From the NCBI GenBank assembly GCA_016808115.1, contig JAEQBH010002854.1:124001-188000 (forward strand): DNA of 64,000 nt. The letters run 5' to 3'. This document shows, one piece after another, positions 34,393-44,069 of this stretch. The DNA comes from Tetrastigma voinierianum. Its lineage: Eukaryota; Streptophyta; Magnoliopsida; Vitales; Vitaceae. The number at the start of each line of letters is the position of its first letter. The first letter of the stretch is position 1. The position numbers were made by a program, and so were the translations under genes. The notes under the pieces were generated by a model. It was not told where the DNA came from and did no database searches. It saw only the letters and a list, made by a program, of their open reading frames with translations.

Positions 34393-35919
34393 CCTAATGT
34401 TGGTTTAGATAATAAGATTTATTTGCTCGTTTCGTAAAATGTATTCATTTAAAAATTTAGTTGGTCTTGATTACTGCAAGTGCACAGGTCGTACAAGTAA
34501 TAAAAGTGGATATTTAAAGTCCAGATATCGTTCCCACGAGGAATGATGATAAATCAAAAGACTAACTACCCCAACTATTTAAGATCATTACTATTTGAAA
34601 TCCATTGTTATGATGATGAGAGGACAAAAACGGATTCCTAAACTGAATTTCTGAATATACATAAAATAATTTCCACTGAAAATGATTTGAGCTTTCACTT
34701 AATGAAACCAACTAGAACTAGATCAATGGGTAATAATCAAGTTCTGCACTATATCGATTTAGAGCTCAGCTTTAAGTTAAAAACTGAGTTTGTCAAAGAT
34801 GCATGGTAGTATGATTTGGAATTCTCCTTTAACCATACTCTTCACTAATTAGAGGTTAATGTTCAATTCTGATTAATGAACTTAATCAGCTACTTGTATG
34901 ATCGAACCCTCTTTCTAAGATTTAAGTATTTTTTCCTTTAGTATTTCTATAACTCTAGAGCTAGACCTGAAATTACTCAGCCCTAGTGGCTGTGATATCG
35001 GGCAAAGATTTTCCACTTGATTGACATCTCATCCTATATTTCTGATCAAAATTTCCATTTCCTTGATTAGATCTTTGCTAACACTAGATTTGGACTGCTA
35101 TCGTAAAGAGAGGTAAATCTTTCGACATTAAACTGATACTTCATTCAACTATCCTCGCCATGGTAAGTTGGTGATCTATCTGAGTAACTCCATCAAAGTT
35201 CATTATTCCCCGGCATTAGTCTACCATACCGTTAATAAGAAACCGTTTCTATGCTCTCGTGATTCTCCATTTTTGTGTCCCTCGAGGGACTCAGAATCGT
35301 GAAAGCAAGATACAACACTCATTGGGGTACACTCTGCATTCAGTACTGGGAACAATTAAATTCAAAAAAATAATATCAATCAAATAAATTCAAGAATACT
35401 AACTAAAGAATACTTCTGCTATGTACTCAAAAATGACTATCATCACTGACCCATTTCCAGAGAGAGAGCATCGACTTTTCAGAACTGGTTTACTCATATC
35501 TGTCTAATCGGGATCAAAGAAAATTCACCTAAATCGTAAACAACCGAAATAAATGAATTCCAGAAACTTTCCATCCTCCATTTAGATCAGAGAGCCATGA
35601 GAAAGATGATTTTATAAATAAATTCCAGCTCAAAGCTGCATTTCAGTTCAATACCCAAATCAAGAAATTGAAATGAAAATCTAACTAAAACAAAAGAAAA
35701 ACTATACCGAAACTAAATCTACTAAAATGGAAAATAAAAATAAATAAAAGAAAAGAAAAATAAATAAAAATATACAAGAGTCTTCAACTACCTAGACGGC
35801 CCCGGAGTTATGAAAGCCGCCAAGACAAAGGCCTGGGATGCCTATTTACAGACTTTCCAGTTGTCATCTTACTTCAATGATCGCATCAGGATCCCAAAAA
35901 TTCCCGCCTAACCGTTACT

Positions 35920-37130
35920 TTGTCGCGACACGCAAAGTCCCGTCACGATCGTGAAGCCTGCGGTCCTTATCGCTATTCGTCGTATCCCGCGTTGTTTTCG
36001 GCTGCGACTCCGATCTTTGATCTCCTTCTTGAATTTTTGTCGCGGATGCACTTGATAATGTCGCGGGATGTAATTCGTGAAGCAAATTACTCGTGTCATG
36101 AAGATGAGTGCTTTGTGTCGCGACACCAAACTTGTTTGCAACTAGCTTTTCATGTCCTTTAGCTTCTGGAATTTGTTGCGACATAATTTTTTTGTGTCGC
36201 GAAAAACATTATTTTATTCAGCCTGTAAGCTCTATCATGACAGAGTTTCCATGTCGTGACATAATTTCTTTTTATCTTTTCACAATTTCTGTCTCGACAG
36301 AAAACTTCTTTGTGGCGATCGACTTTCCTTCCTTGGCCCTTGTAGCTTGTCGAGCTGTTTGTTGCGAAATAGAATTATTTGTTGCAACACAATTGCCTTG
36401 GCCATTATCAGTTCTTCTTCAATTTCTTTCGCGACCTAATTTTTCTCTGTCATGACATAATTTTATCATTCCACAACTTTTTTTTTGTTGCGACAGGAAA
36501 TTTCTTTGTCGCGACAGTGATTCTGCCTTCAATTCCTTACTATGTCGCAAAATGAATTTCTTTGTCGTCACTCCTCTTGTTTTGCTCTTCCACTTTTTGT
36601 CGCGACAAGGAATTCACCTCCTTCATGTTTTTGTTGTCACGATAGAAATAATCTTTGTCGCGACAGACTTTTGTTGCTCTTGGTTATGAATTTGGAATGT
36701 TATGTCGCGACAGGATTTTCTTTTTTGCGAGATGGCTTGATGCTAAAAACTTTGTCGCAACATAATAACACTTGTCTCAACTAACTTGTGTTGTATTCTT
36801 AGCATTTTCTGTTGCGACAGAGTTGTCTTTTGTCGCTACAGAGTTCATTTGTTAATCTTCAGCCTTTTATGTTGCGATAGAGGAAATCTTGTCACGACAC
36901 AGCTTCTTTGCAATTTGCTTTGATCATGGTTGCGACAGAGTAAAGGATTGTCATGACAGTTTTCTTCATAATTTTCTTCAATAATGTCGACAAGAAAAAC
37001 TCTCTTTCCATCGAAGTTCTTCTCGAAAGCTTTGTTACGTACATTTAGTCATTGGCTACGACATAGTTCCTTTGGCCTGCTTGAATTTTGTGTCGCGACA
37101 TACAAAAATTGTGTTGTGACAAATGCTACT
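35920..37130. repeat. TGTCGCGACA-type array in the element C right LTR
   Basis: At least seven perfect TGTCGCGACA copies lie at about 35921, 36116, 36507, 36598, 36656, 36702 and 37090, with many decayed copies between. More are intact here than in the left LTR. Confidence 0.8.
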
Positions 37131-37293
37131 ACATTTTCCACTTTTCTGCCTCTTTTCTACTTGTTTTCTCTCTTTTTCAATTAACACCTGCAAAACATAA
37201 AGTTGGTGAATATTCCATAATTCGCATACAAATAATTCAAACTCATGAAACATGCGAAAATGGACTAAAAATAGATGAGTTTTAGACTCATTA

Positions 37294-38109
37294 ATTACCC
37301 CGGATCCAGGGATGATCACCAATGTATTAAGGTGAGTGGAAGTTAACAACGAGGGGCACGTCGTGCACTTCAAGGCCAAACACTTGGCATATATCCCTAA
37401 GGTGTGGCACCATTTCATCACCTCTCGTCTCATTCCGATGATGAATGTTTGCGAGGTGACGGAAAAAAGGGCATTGCTTAACTATGCCATCATTCAGGAC
37501 AACCCTTTTGATGTCGGTCAGGTCATAGAGGATGCCATCCTCTATAACCGAGACGCCAAAATGAACATCGGGCACCCCTTTCTCATCTATGGCCTGTGCA
37601 AAAACGTAGCGGTGCCGTTACAGGATAATGAGGCCTAGATCCATCCCATTAAGGCCATAGTCGTTAAGAAGGATAAGTAGGGCGTTCCCGATCCTAGAGG
37701 TCGTTATGACTCAGGTCATGAACCCTGGGTGAGGTTATTGACAAGATACCAAACTTTGTTTGGCATGCGAGAAGAGACCCCGGGTGAGGCCGGCCAACCA
37801 TCCACCACCCATCCACCCCCACCCACGGAGCTGGATGTCCCCGGTTCTTCCCTTCCCTTAGAGGACGAGGTTCAGGACCTCACTTCTAGATTCGAGGCCT
37901 ACTGGGATGAGACCCAGGAGCATCAGGTCACCATGAGCCAGGACATGGATGCACTCAAGGCCGACATACGCATAGTCATGAGCAACCAATCGACCATCCT
38001 CACCAACCAGCAGGCCATCCAGTAGCAGCTAGCGCATCTGCTTGCTTTCATATGCCATCACCGCCACCTCAATGATCCCTTGGATCGGCAGGGGAGTTCC
38101 GACATCCTT
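37294..38109 (+). pseudogene. Element B third ORF, 3' part
   Basis: After element C the frame continues with PGMITNVLR, then EVNNEGHVVHFKAKHLAYIPKVWHHFITSRLIP, EKRALLNYAIIQDNPFDVGQVIEDAI and a second frame (37729-38025) with a Pro-rich segment and a DLTSRFEAYWDETQEHQ coiled-coil-like tail. It is the C-terminal half of the same protein as 20442-20756. A stop lies near 37330 and another near 37640, so the gene is dead. The family is of unknown function and occurs downstream of pol in Athila-like elements. Confidence 0.72.
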
Positions 38110-39346
38110 CTTTTCTTTGCTTGACACTGAGGACATTGTCCATTTTGATTTGGGGAATGTGGGTGGTTAATTTGGCATCATTTACTTTAATTGTCTAGGA
38201 TATGTTTGTGTATTTTGTTTATATTCGTGTTCTCACAGTTTTCGTTTAGGTTTGTGTGTGTTAGGATGTCTCAATTTGGTTTCATGTTTTAGGGTTGTGT
38301 TAGGTAATATGTGTGAGTGATGCCATGATTGCCAATCAAGGATCTTTTTTACCTCTCCAAATTTTCGAAACACATAATGCAAGTAACAAGAAAGGATCCT
38401 TAGGTTGTTAGATGCTCGAGAATTACATGTTTGGATAGGTAGGGATGACATAGTGAGTCACCTCCTTGGTGTTCAAGAAACCAATTCCCGATTAGTCTAC
38501 CACACACTCATACATGTGATCTCCAGGGTATGCCTAGGCTCCGGACCCTGCTTACTAATGTTCAACGAACCTTAGGAGTTTCTAAACACCTAAGTGATGG
38601 GACACCTTAGAAAAAGAGGATTGCCATCGATCCCAAAAAAAAAAAAAATAAATAGAAAGATAAAAAAGGAAGTGTGAATAGAATAAGTGGGATCTTCTAG
38701 TCGAAATCTCGAGCACAGTCCGATGGGCTTTTCAAAGCCTAATGCCCTGAGCCAACTGGCCGGGAGCCATTGACTTCATTGCCCGTTACATAGGACAGAG
38801 GATGGAAGTTTCCCACAGCTTAGGGCCCTTAGGTTTGGTTGAGTGTTTAGGGTGAAGTTCGAGGGGAACTGAATGACTGGTGCCCTTAACCAACTGATGG
38901 GGAGTCACCACCGAATCCCCGCTACAGGAACACTCAACTAAGACTTACGGGCACTAGTATTTCTTTCATGAGTAGGTAGATTAGTATGAATAAAAATGGT
39001 GTATTCTTATCCTTCCGTAGTTAGACTCTCCCAAATAGGCAAGTTGAATTCAAGTTTGGGGGTACTGGAACCGAGTTATATGCTGGAGATCATGCATCAA
39101 ATGCACATAGACTTCTTGGGAAAGAACATTGAAAACCTAGGAGGTTGAATCACTTGTCAACCGAAACGTGTTTAGCTGAATTCTTTCAAAAGTGGAACAA
39201 CCTTAAGAATCCCCTGAATTTAGACAAAAAAGGGCAAGATTTGTGAGTTCGGTTCATTTTGATCATTCCTTTTGGAAACATGTGCATCACACTCGTGTTG
39301 TTGAGTTTAGTATGTTATTTTCTTATGTGTTTGGTTTAGAGTCTGT
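38110..39346 (+). other. Element B 3' region, non-coding
   Basis: It starts with TGAGGACATTGTCCATTTTGA (38130-38150), a block common before the 3' end of such elements, and includes an A-run at 38633-38648. No gene is recognised. Confidence 0.5.
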
Positions 39347-39386
39347 TTCTTGCTTGGGGACAAGCAAGAAGCTTAGTTTGGGGGTG
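39347..39386 (+). promoter_or_regulatory. Element B hairpin and polypurine tract
   Basis: TTCTTGCTTG-GGGA-CAAGCAAGAA forms a 10-bp stem with a 4-nt loop. It is followed by AGTTTGGGGGTG directly at the LTR start TGATGAG (39387). Confidence 0.8.
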
Positions 39387-40593
39387 TGATGAGTGCCCAA
39401 AAACACTCAATACAAACTTCGGATTTAGTGAGATTTGGATCGATTTCATATATATATGACTTCATTTTTATTACTTTTCTAATATTTAGTGTATATTGGG
39501 TATTTTAGGGAAAGTGCTGGAAATGGAGCCTTGTAGGATTCCTAGAGAAGAGTGGTGCAGAAAACAGCTCAACGTCGCAACGTTGCAACGTCGCGGGAAA
39601 ACTTAACAAACTTTATCTCGTGAAGAAGCTATAAAAGGAACGGGAGAGTCCAATTAAGGGGGTTCGAAATATCATTGACTGGCTAGGGTTTGAGGAGCTG
39701 GGTCTTGGGATAAGAGGAAAGAAGACTTGAAAGCCTATCCTAGGGGGAGAGACTTGAAGAATCCGGGAGATCATCATTCCCTTGATCATTGAAGTTTTCT
39801 CTATCCTTATTATTAAGTCTTACTTTTCATTTGTAATGGAACAGATCATCATGATGTTCTAATTTCGTGGTTTGTGGTGTCGGGTAGGAATCGGACATGA
39901 ATACTAAGTGTTTAAGTGTTTATTTTCAGTACCTGCTGTCTTTTATATATTTGTTTTACCATTAACTCATGCTTGGTTGAAATCAACATATCAATTTATG
40001 ATCAATCTTAATATGTGAGTGGATCTTTGTAAAATATGAGAAGTGAATGAAGAATTAGACATAGGTGGGTTAACTGTTAACCTAATAAACATGGTAATAT
40101 AGGATTATCAATTATTAGGAGGCTTAGGAGTTCTTTGAATTTCATGCACCTTTAATGCTTGAGGTTGAGCCAAGGAGCAAGAAACCTAGCGGTAAAGGGA
40201 GGTTAAATGGCCTTGAGAAAGGCTTTAATTACATTCGATAAGAGCCGCTGAGAACACGTGATATTAGAGGAATAATGGAATGAACCAAGATTACATAGTA
40301 GGACTGCCCAACACCAACACTCCTAACCTTTTTTGCACCGATTTGATCCTCTTAATACTCAAGCAATACGCTACATTAGTAGTAATTTAACTGGTTTTAC
40401 TTTTCGCTTAGCCATCACAATTGCTCAATATTAAATAAGTATTATAATTTTGGTACTATCCTACCACTAAGATTTTCCCATGGATTGATATCCGTACCTT
40501 GAGTACATTATATTACTTGACGATACACTTGCACGGTTAGGCAATTTACTTTATCGTGATATCTTCAGTTCACAATCACACAAACGCCTATCA
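39387..40593 (+). repeat. Element B 3' LTR
   Basis: 1207 bp, starting TGATGAGTGCCC and ending CGCCTATCA. It contains a TATA box at 39630-39636 in the same context as the left LTR. Confidence 0.88.
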
Positions 40594-41261
40594 CCCGTCC
40601 CAGTGACTCTATCACTTACCTTACAAAGGGGCGCATCCACTAAACTCCCAGCTATCCTGTGCCCAAATTTCTTATAATGCAAATTAAAACCGTCCCACAC
40701 AATCTGGAGCATTGCCACTCGAAGCCACTAGCTAACATTCCCTGTGACTTCTGGTGAAGTGCATCAGCCACCACATTTGCCTTACCAGGGTGGTAATGGA
40801 AAGTGAACTCATAATCCTCCAAATACTCCATCCACATGCGTTGCCTCATGTTGAGGTAACTTTACGTGAAAATATACTTCAGACTCTTGTGGTTTAAAAA
40901 CACCTCGAACTGCTCACTATATAGGTAGTGGCACCAAATCTTCAAGGCAAAGACAATGGTCGCCAACTCCATATCATGCGTGGGGTAACTCCACTCGTGG
41001 TTTTTCAACCGCCGAGAACCATAGGCCACAACCTTCCCGGACTACATTAAAACACATCCAAGTCCGTCCTTAGGGGTATCATAATACACTGTTGTACCTT
41101 TATCCCCTTTCCGGGACTACCAGAATAGGAGTTGAAGTAAGCCTCCTCTTTAATTCTTGGAATGCCCGCTCACACAAGTCATTCCACTCAAACTTGACCT
41201 CCTTCTAGGTCAATCTCATCATAGGTGCAGCTAATCGAGAGAAATCCTCAATGAACCTCTT
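40594..41261 (-). pseudogene. Element A RNase H region
   Basis: Frame 40652-40849 has RQRMWMEYLEDYEFTFHYHPGKANVVADALHQKS, the C-terminal RNase H and tether signature of Tekay/Del elements. The 40594-40651 part gives VIESLG-like sequence leading into the integrase at 8941, so it defines the B insertion point. The upstream portion (40850-41261) is decayed across frames but keeps family blocks such as RACHQTVTL-like positions and the DASGKGLG-like region only weakly. Confidence 0.7.
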
Positions 41262-42060
41262 TTAATACCCTGCCAATCCTAAGAAACTGCATATCTCAAA
41301 GACTAACTTCGGTCTCTCCCAACTCATAACTACCTTAACCTTCTCCAGGTTCATTGATACACCAGAAGTCAACACCACGTGTCCCAAGAATTTCACCTCA
41401 GTAAACCAAAATTCACACTTGCTGAATTTGTCATACAACTGATGGTTTCTCAAGGCTTGGAGAACAATCCTCAAATGATCTTCATGCTCCTCCTCAGACT
41501 TGGAGTAGATCAAGATGTTGTCAACGAATACCACAACACACTGATCTAAGTAGGGTTGGAACACCCTATGGATGAGATCCATGAATGCCGCTGGAGCATT
41601 CGTCAATCCGAATGGCATCACTATGAACTCAAAGTGCCCATACCGCGTCCTGAATTCCTTCTTAGGGATATCTGCCTCCTTAACCCTCAACTGATGGTAA
41701 CCAGTGCGGAGATCTATCTTGGAGTAAACTCGCGCCCTTCTCAGTTGATCAAATAAATCATCAATCATTAGAAAAGGGTACCTATTCTTAATGGTAACCC
41801 TATTTAACTGCTGGTAGTCAATGCATAGCAGAAGGGTCTTGTCCTTCTTCTTGGAAAACAACACCGGAGCGCCCTAAGGTGAAGTGCTCAATATAATAAA
41901 GCCCCTACCCAACAATTCTTGCAATTGGACTTTGAGTTCTTGCAACTTAGCAGGCCATACTGTAGAGTCATAGAAATAGGCGATGTACCAAGGTACAACT
42001 TGATACTGAAGTCTACATCCCTATGCGGAGGTAATCCTGTTAGTTATTCTAGAAAAACGT
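41262..42060 (-). pseudogene. Element A reverse transcriptase
   Basis: Frame 41262-41864 (200 aa) contains LLCIDYQQLNRVTIKNRYP, IDDLFDQLRRARVYSKIDLRTGYHQLRV, FRTRYGHFEFIVMPFGLTNAPAAFMDLIHRVF and then VVVFVDNILIYS. The catalytic FVDD is changed to FVDN (AAC codon at 41517-41519). After it come CEFWFTEVKFLGHVV and the RT-RNase H connection. Two stops are seen upstream. The domain order and length match Tekay/Del chromoviruses. Confidence 0.87.
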
Positions 42061-42545
42061 CCTCATACTCACAAACCACCCGAGGTAGACTCAACTTCTG
42101 TCTCGTCTCGTTCTCTAGAGTAAAACTTGCTAACCAACCCAACAACTTCCCATGCCATCTAGAGTCATATATGGCTTGGGGTAAAGCATCATGCTTATCC
42201 CCTTGAAACATAACACAAACATTATCTGGTGTGTAGGCAGTAATCCTCCTACAATCACAATCAATGACGACTCGATGTGCCGTCAACCAGTCCACCCCAA
42301 GGATGACATCAAACTCCGACATGTCCACGAATTTATGTCCATAGTGAGTAGAATCCCTAAGATCTCTAACTCACAACCCCGACTTATCTAATCAACACTC
42401 ACCCTATTTCCTAGGGGCGAATTCACATGCAACGGCTCTTCTAAGGTTTCAACCTCTAAGCCCAAATCTTTCACACATGATGCAGTAATGAATGAATGAG
42501 ATGCACCAGAATCAAACAATACTCTACCCATAAGCGAGAGAGCAA
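42061..42545 (-). pseudogene. Element A aspartic protease region
   Basis: The minus strand at about 42520-42500 encodes LFDSGASHSFIT, the plant gypsy protease active site. Frame 42044-42328 follows with DMSEFDVILGVDWLTAHRVVIDCDCRRITAYTP, a typical C-terminal half. The catalytic Asp is kept. It would process Gag-Pol. Confidence 0.82.
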
Positions 42546-42779
42546 AAATGTACCCTGAATAACCGACTAATATGCAAGCTCAGTCTGAGGTGTGATGGCG
42601 TAGACACACCCCTAGGTCCCTAAAGTCCCGGCTTGTGAGCCTTGTCCTTGACCTCGACCCATGCCTTGGCCCGTCCTGCTTAACTATGAAGTAGTAAGGG
42701 CCTGTGCGGCACCATAAGACCTATACTATCTCCCCTGGCCCATGGTGAGGTAAGGAGGAACAAACAGTGTCGGTGAATG

Positions 42780-42900
42780 TCCCACTAATGACTAAGACTG
42801 AGGTGTCCCATAACTCTAAGATCCTTGCCTCTGCAGGCAATCCCCATCTCAGGTGTCCAGGCTAGTGGCAATGGAAACATGTTCCCTGCACTGGCTAGCT
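42780..42900 (-). pseudogene. Element A CCHC zinc knuckle (nucleocapsid)
   Basis: The minus strand reads CFHCHxPGHLRWGLP near 42830-42870, a decayed CX2CX4HX4C knuckle with the last Cys replaced. The knuckle would bind element RNA. Confidence 0.6.
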
Positions 42901-42959
42901 AGGGGCCCTAAAATATCTCCTACCCTGAGATGATCGACCTTGGCCTTGGCCCTAATGGC

Positions 42960-43760
42960 GGCGGTCCCCTAACGAAGTAGAACTCCTCTGTTTCTTTCCT
43001 AAGCTAGAAGAAGAAGGTTGGCTCTCCCTCCTCTTATCTTTAACACTCGCATACCAGATGTTCTATGCGTCATCCACGTCTCTCTCAATGGCCATAGCTG
43101 TCCTGACCATCGAGTCCAAGTCTTATAGGAGAAGTCCCACAATTTACCCCGGATGGACAATTCTGCACTATCCTCAAATTTCCAAGACTTGGCCACATAT
43201 CCGCCACATAGTCATCAGCGAAACAGGCTAATTCTATGAACTTAGCCACGTATTCAAGCACTATCATCGTTCCTTGTTTTAGTTCTAGGAACTCCCGAGC
43301 TTTTGCATGTCGAGCAGATGATAGGAAAAACTGAGCTCATGAAACTCTTCCCATGTCATTGCTTCCATGTCCTCGAGGCTGACCCAATCCCAAAGATACT
43401 CGATTCACCCTCTAACCGAAATAAAGGCCTTATCTCGTGGCATCGTAGGTGCTCATAGCCTCCAGATCTTATCGACTCTGCTAGAACCAATGATCATTAC
43501 CATCTGGGTCCTCCTCCTTTTGAAGGTTTGAGGATGATGTGCCTGAACCTCTAGAGGTTATCGACCCTCTCGTCTCTCAACAGACTAGCATGCAATGGTG
43601 GCAGCCATGACACTAATAGCTTATATGAAAGCTTGTTGGTCAAAGGCCTGTGGTCATGGGATTTGCTCCGCCCACCACCTTAGCGTCTTCTTCCTCGAAT
43701 AGCCATCTACATATGTCAGATAGTAATAGAGTATTACATGGTATCCAAGAATGGTACTCA
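42960..43760 (-). pseudogene. Element A gag
   Basis: Fragments on the minus strand include a start-side segment with FKRRRTQM-like and DWVSLEDMEAMTWEEFHEL-like sequence (about 43340-43540). Then follow MIVLEYVAKFIELACFADDYVADM (43085-43267) and KSWKFEDSAELSIRGK (42999-43196). These match the Tekay/Del capsid order FKGGGDP...W...EFxxxFxxxYFP...YEARFTELSRFA...KFEEGL. The gene is fragmented by frameshifts. The primer site lies about 300-400 bp upstream. Confidence 0.72.
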
Positions 43761-44050
43761 AGTTTAAACTTTGAGATTTCTCTCCTCGTCTAACTAGTAG
43801 TGCTTATGCCAACCACTAATAGACCCCTCAATATCCCGAACTATCCTATTCATTCTTTTTCCGAACTCCCAAGGTTATGTTTTATAACCCTATTGTTCCT
43901 TTTTTTTTTTCCACATACTTTTATCATGTATATAATTCACACAACACATAACACACAATCGTGTAGCGTGTTAAAGCAAAAAACATGGAATGCACAATGA
44001 ATGCAATGGTCTAGACCTATGCCCATCAAGTCCTAAGTAATCGCATACCT

Positions 44051-44064
44051 ATGCTCTGATACCA
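44051..44064 (-). promoter_or_regulatory. Primer-binding site of element A (initiator Met tRNA)
   Basis: The minus strand has TGGTATCAGAGCAT, 5 bp from the LTR edge (44070). It is the standard match to the 3' end of plant initiator Met tRNA. Confidence 0.88.
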
Positions 44065-44069
44065 AGCTA

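Larger units (their letters stand above)
20757..37293 (-). mobile_element. Element C: Athila-like Ty3/gypsy element inside the B third ORF
   Basis: Two ~3-kb LTRs (20757-23757 and 34206-37293) flank a minus-strand interior. That interior carries gag (33860-32500), protease (about 31990-31700), RT (31302-30613), RNase H, integrase (29830-28509) and a third ORF (27490-26080). A tRNA-Asp-type primer site and a polypurine tract are present. RT keeps FMDDFSVYGS. It splits the third ORF of B, so it inserted after B. No clear target duplication was found. Numerous stops show it is dead. Confidence 0.87.
34206..37293 (-). repeat. Element C 5' LTR (right copy)
   Basis: 3088 bp, starting TGTTAAGACCAAAATG on the plus strand and ending GACTCATTA. 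It matches the left LTR in long blocks. It contains two additional primer-site-like units (34265-34297 and 34357-34392) and the palindrome array. Confidence 0.87.
8942..40593 (+). mobile_element. Element B: Athila-like Ty3/gypsy element carrying D and C
   Basis: LTRs at 8942-10185 and 39387-40593 start TGATGAGTGCCC and end CCTMTCA. The primer-binding site matches tRNA-Asp. Gag, protease, RT-RNase H and integrase follow on the plus strand, then a third ORF, a hairpin and a polypurine tract. The RT keeps FMDDFSV, an Athila-type signature. Solo LTR D splits the integrase and element C splits the third ORF. After removing both, B is about 11.7 kb. It lies inside element A in opposite orientation. 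Stops and frameshifts make it non-functional. Confidence 0.88.

Noticed and set aside
37054..37433. 125-aa minus-strand ORF
   Set aside because: It crosses the right edge of the element C LTR into element B, so it is a chance frame.
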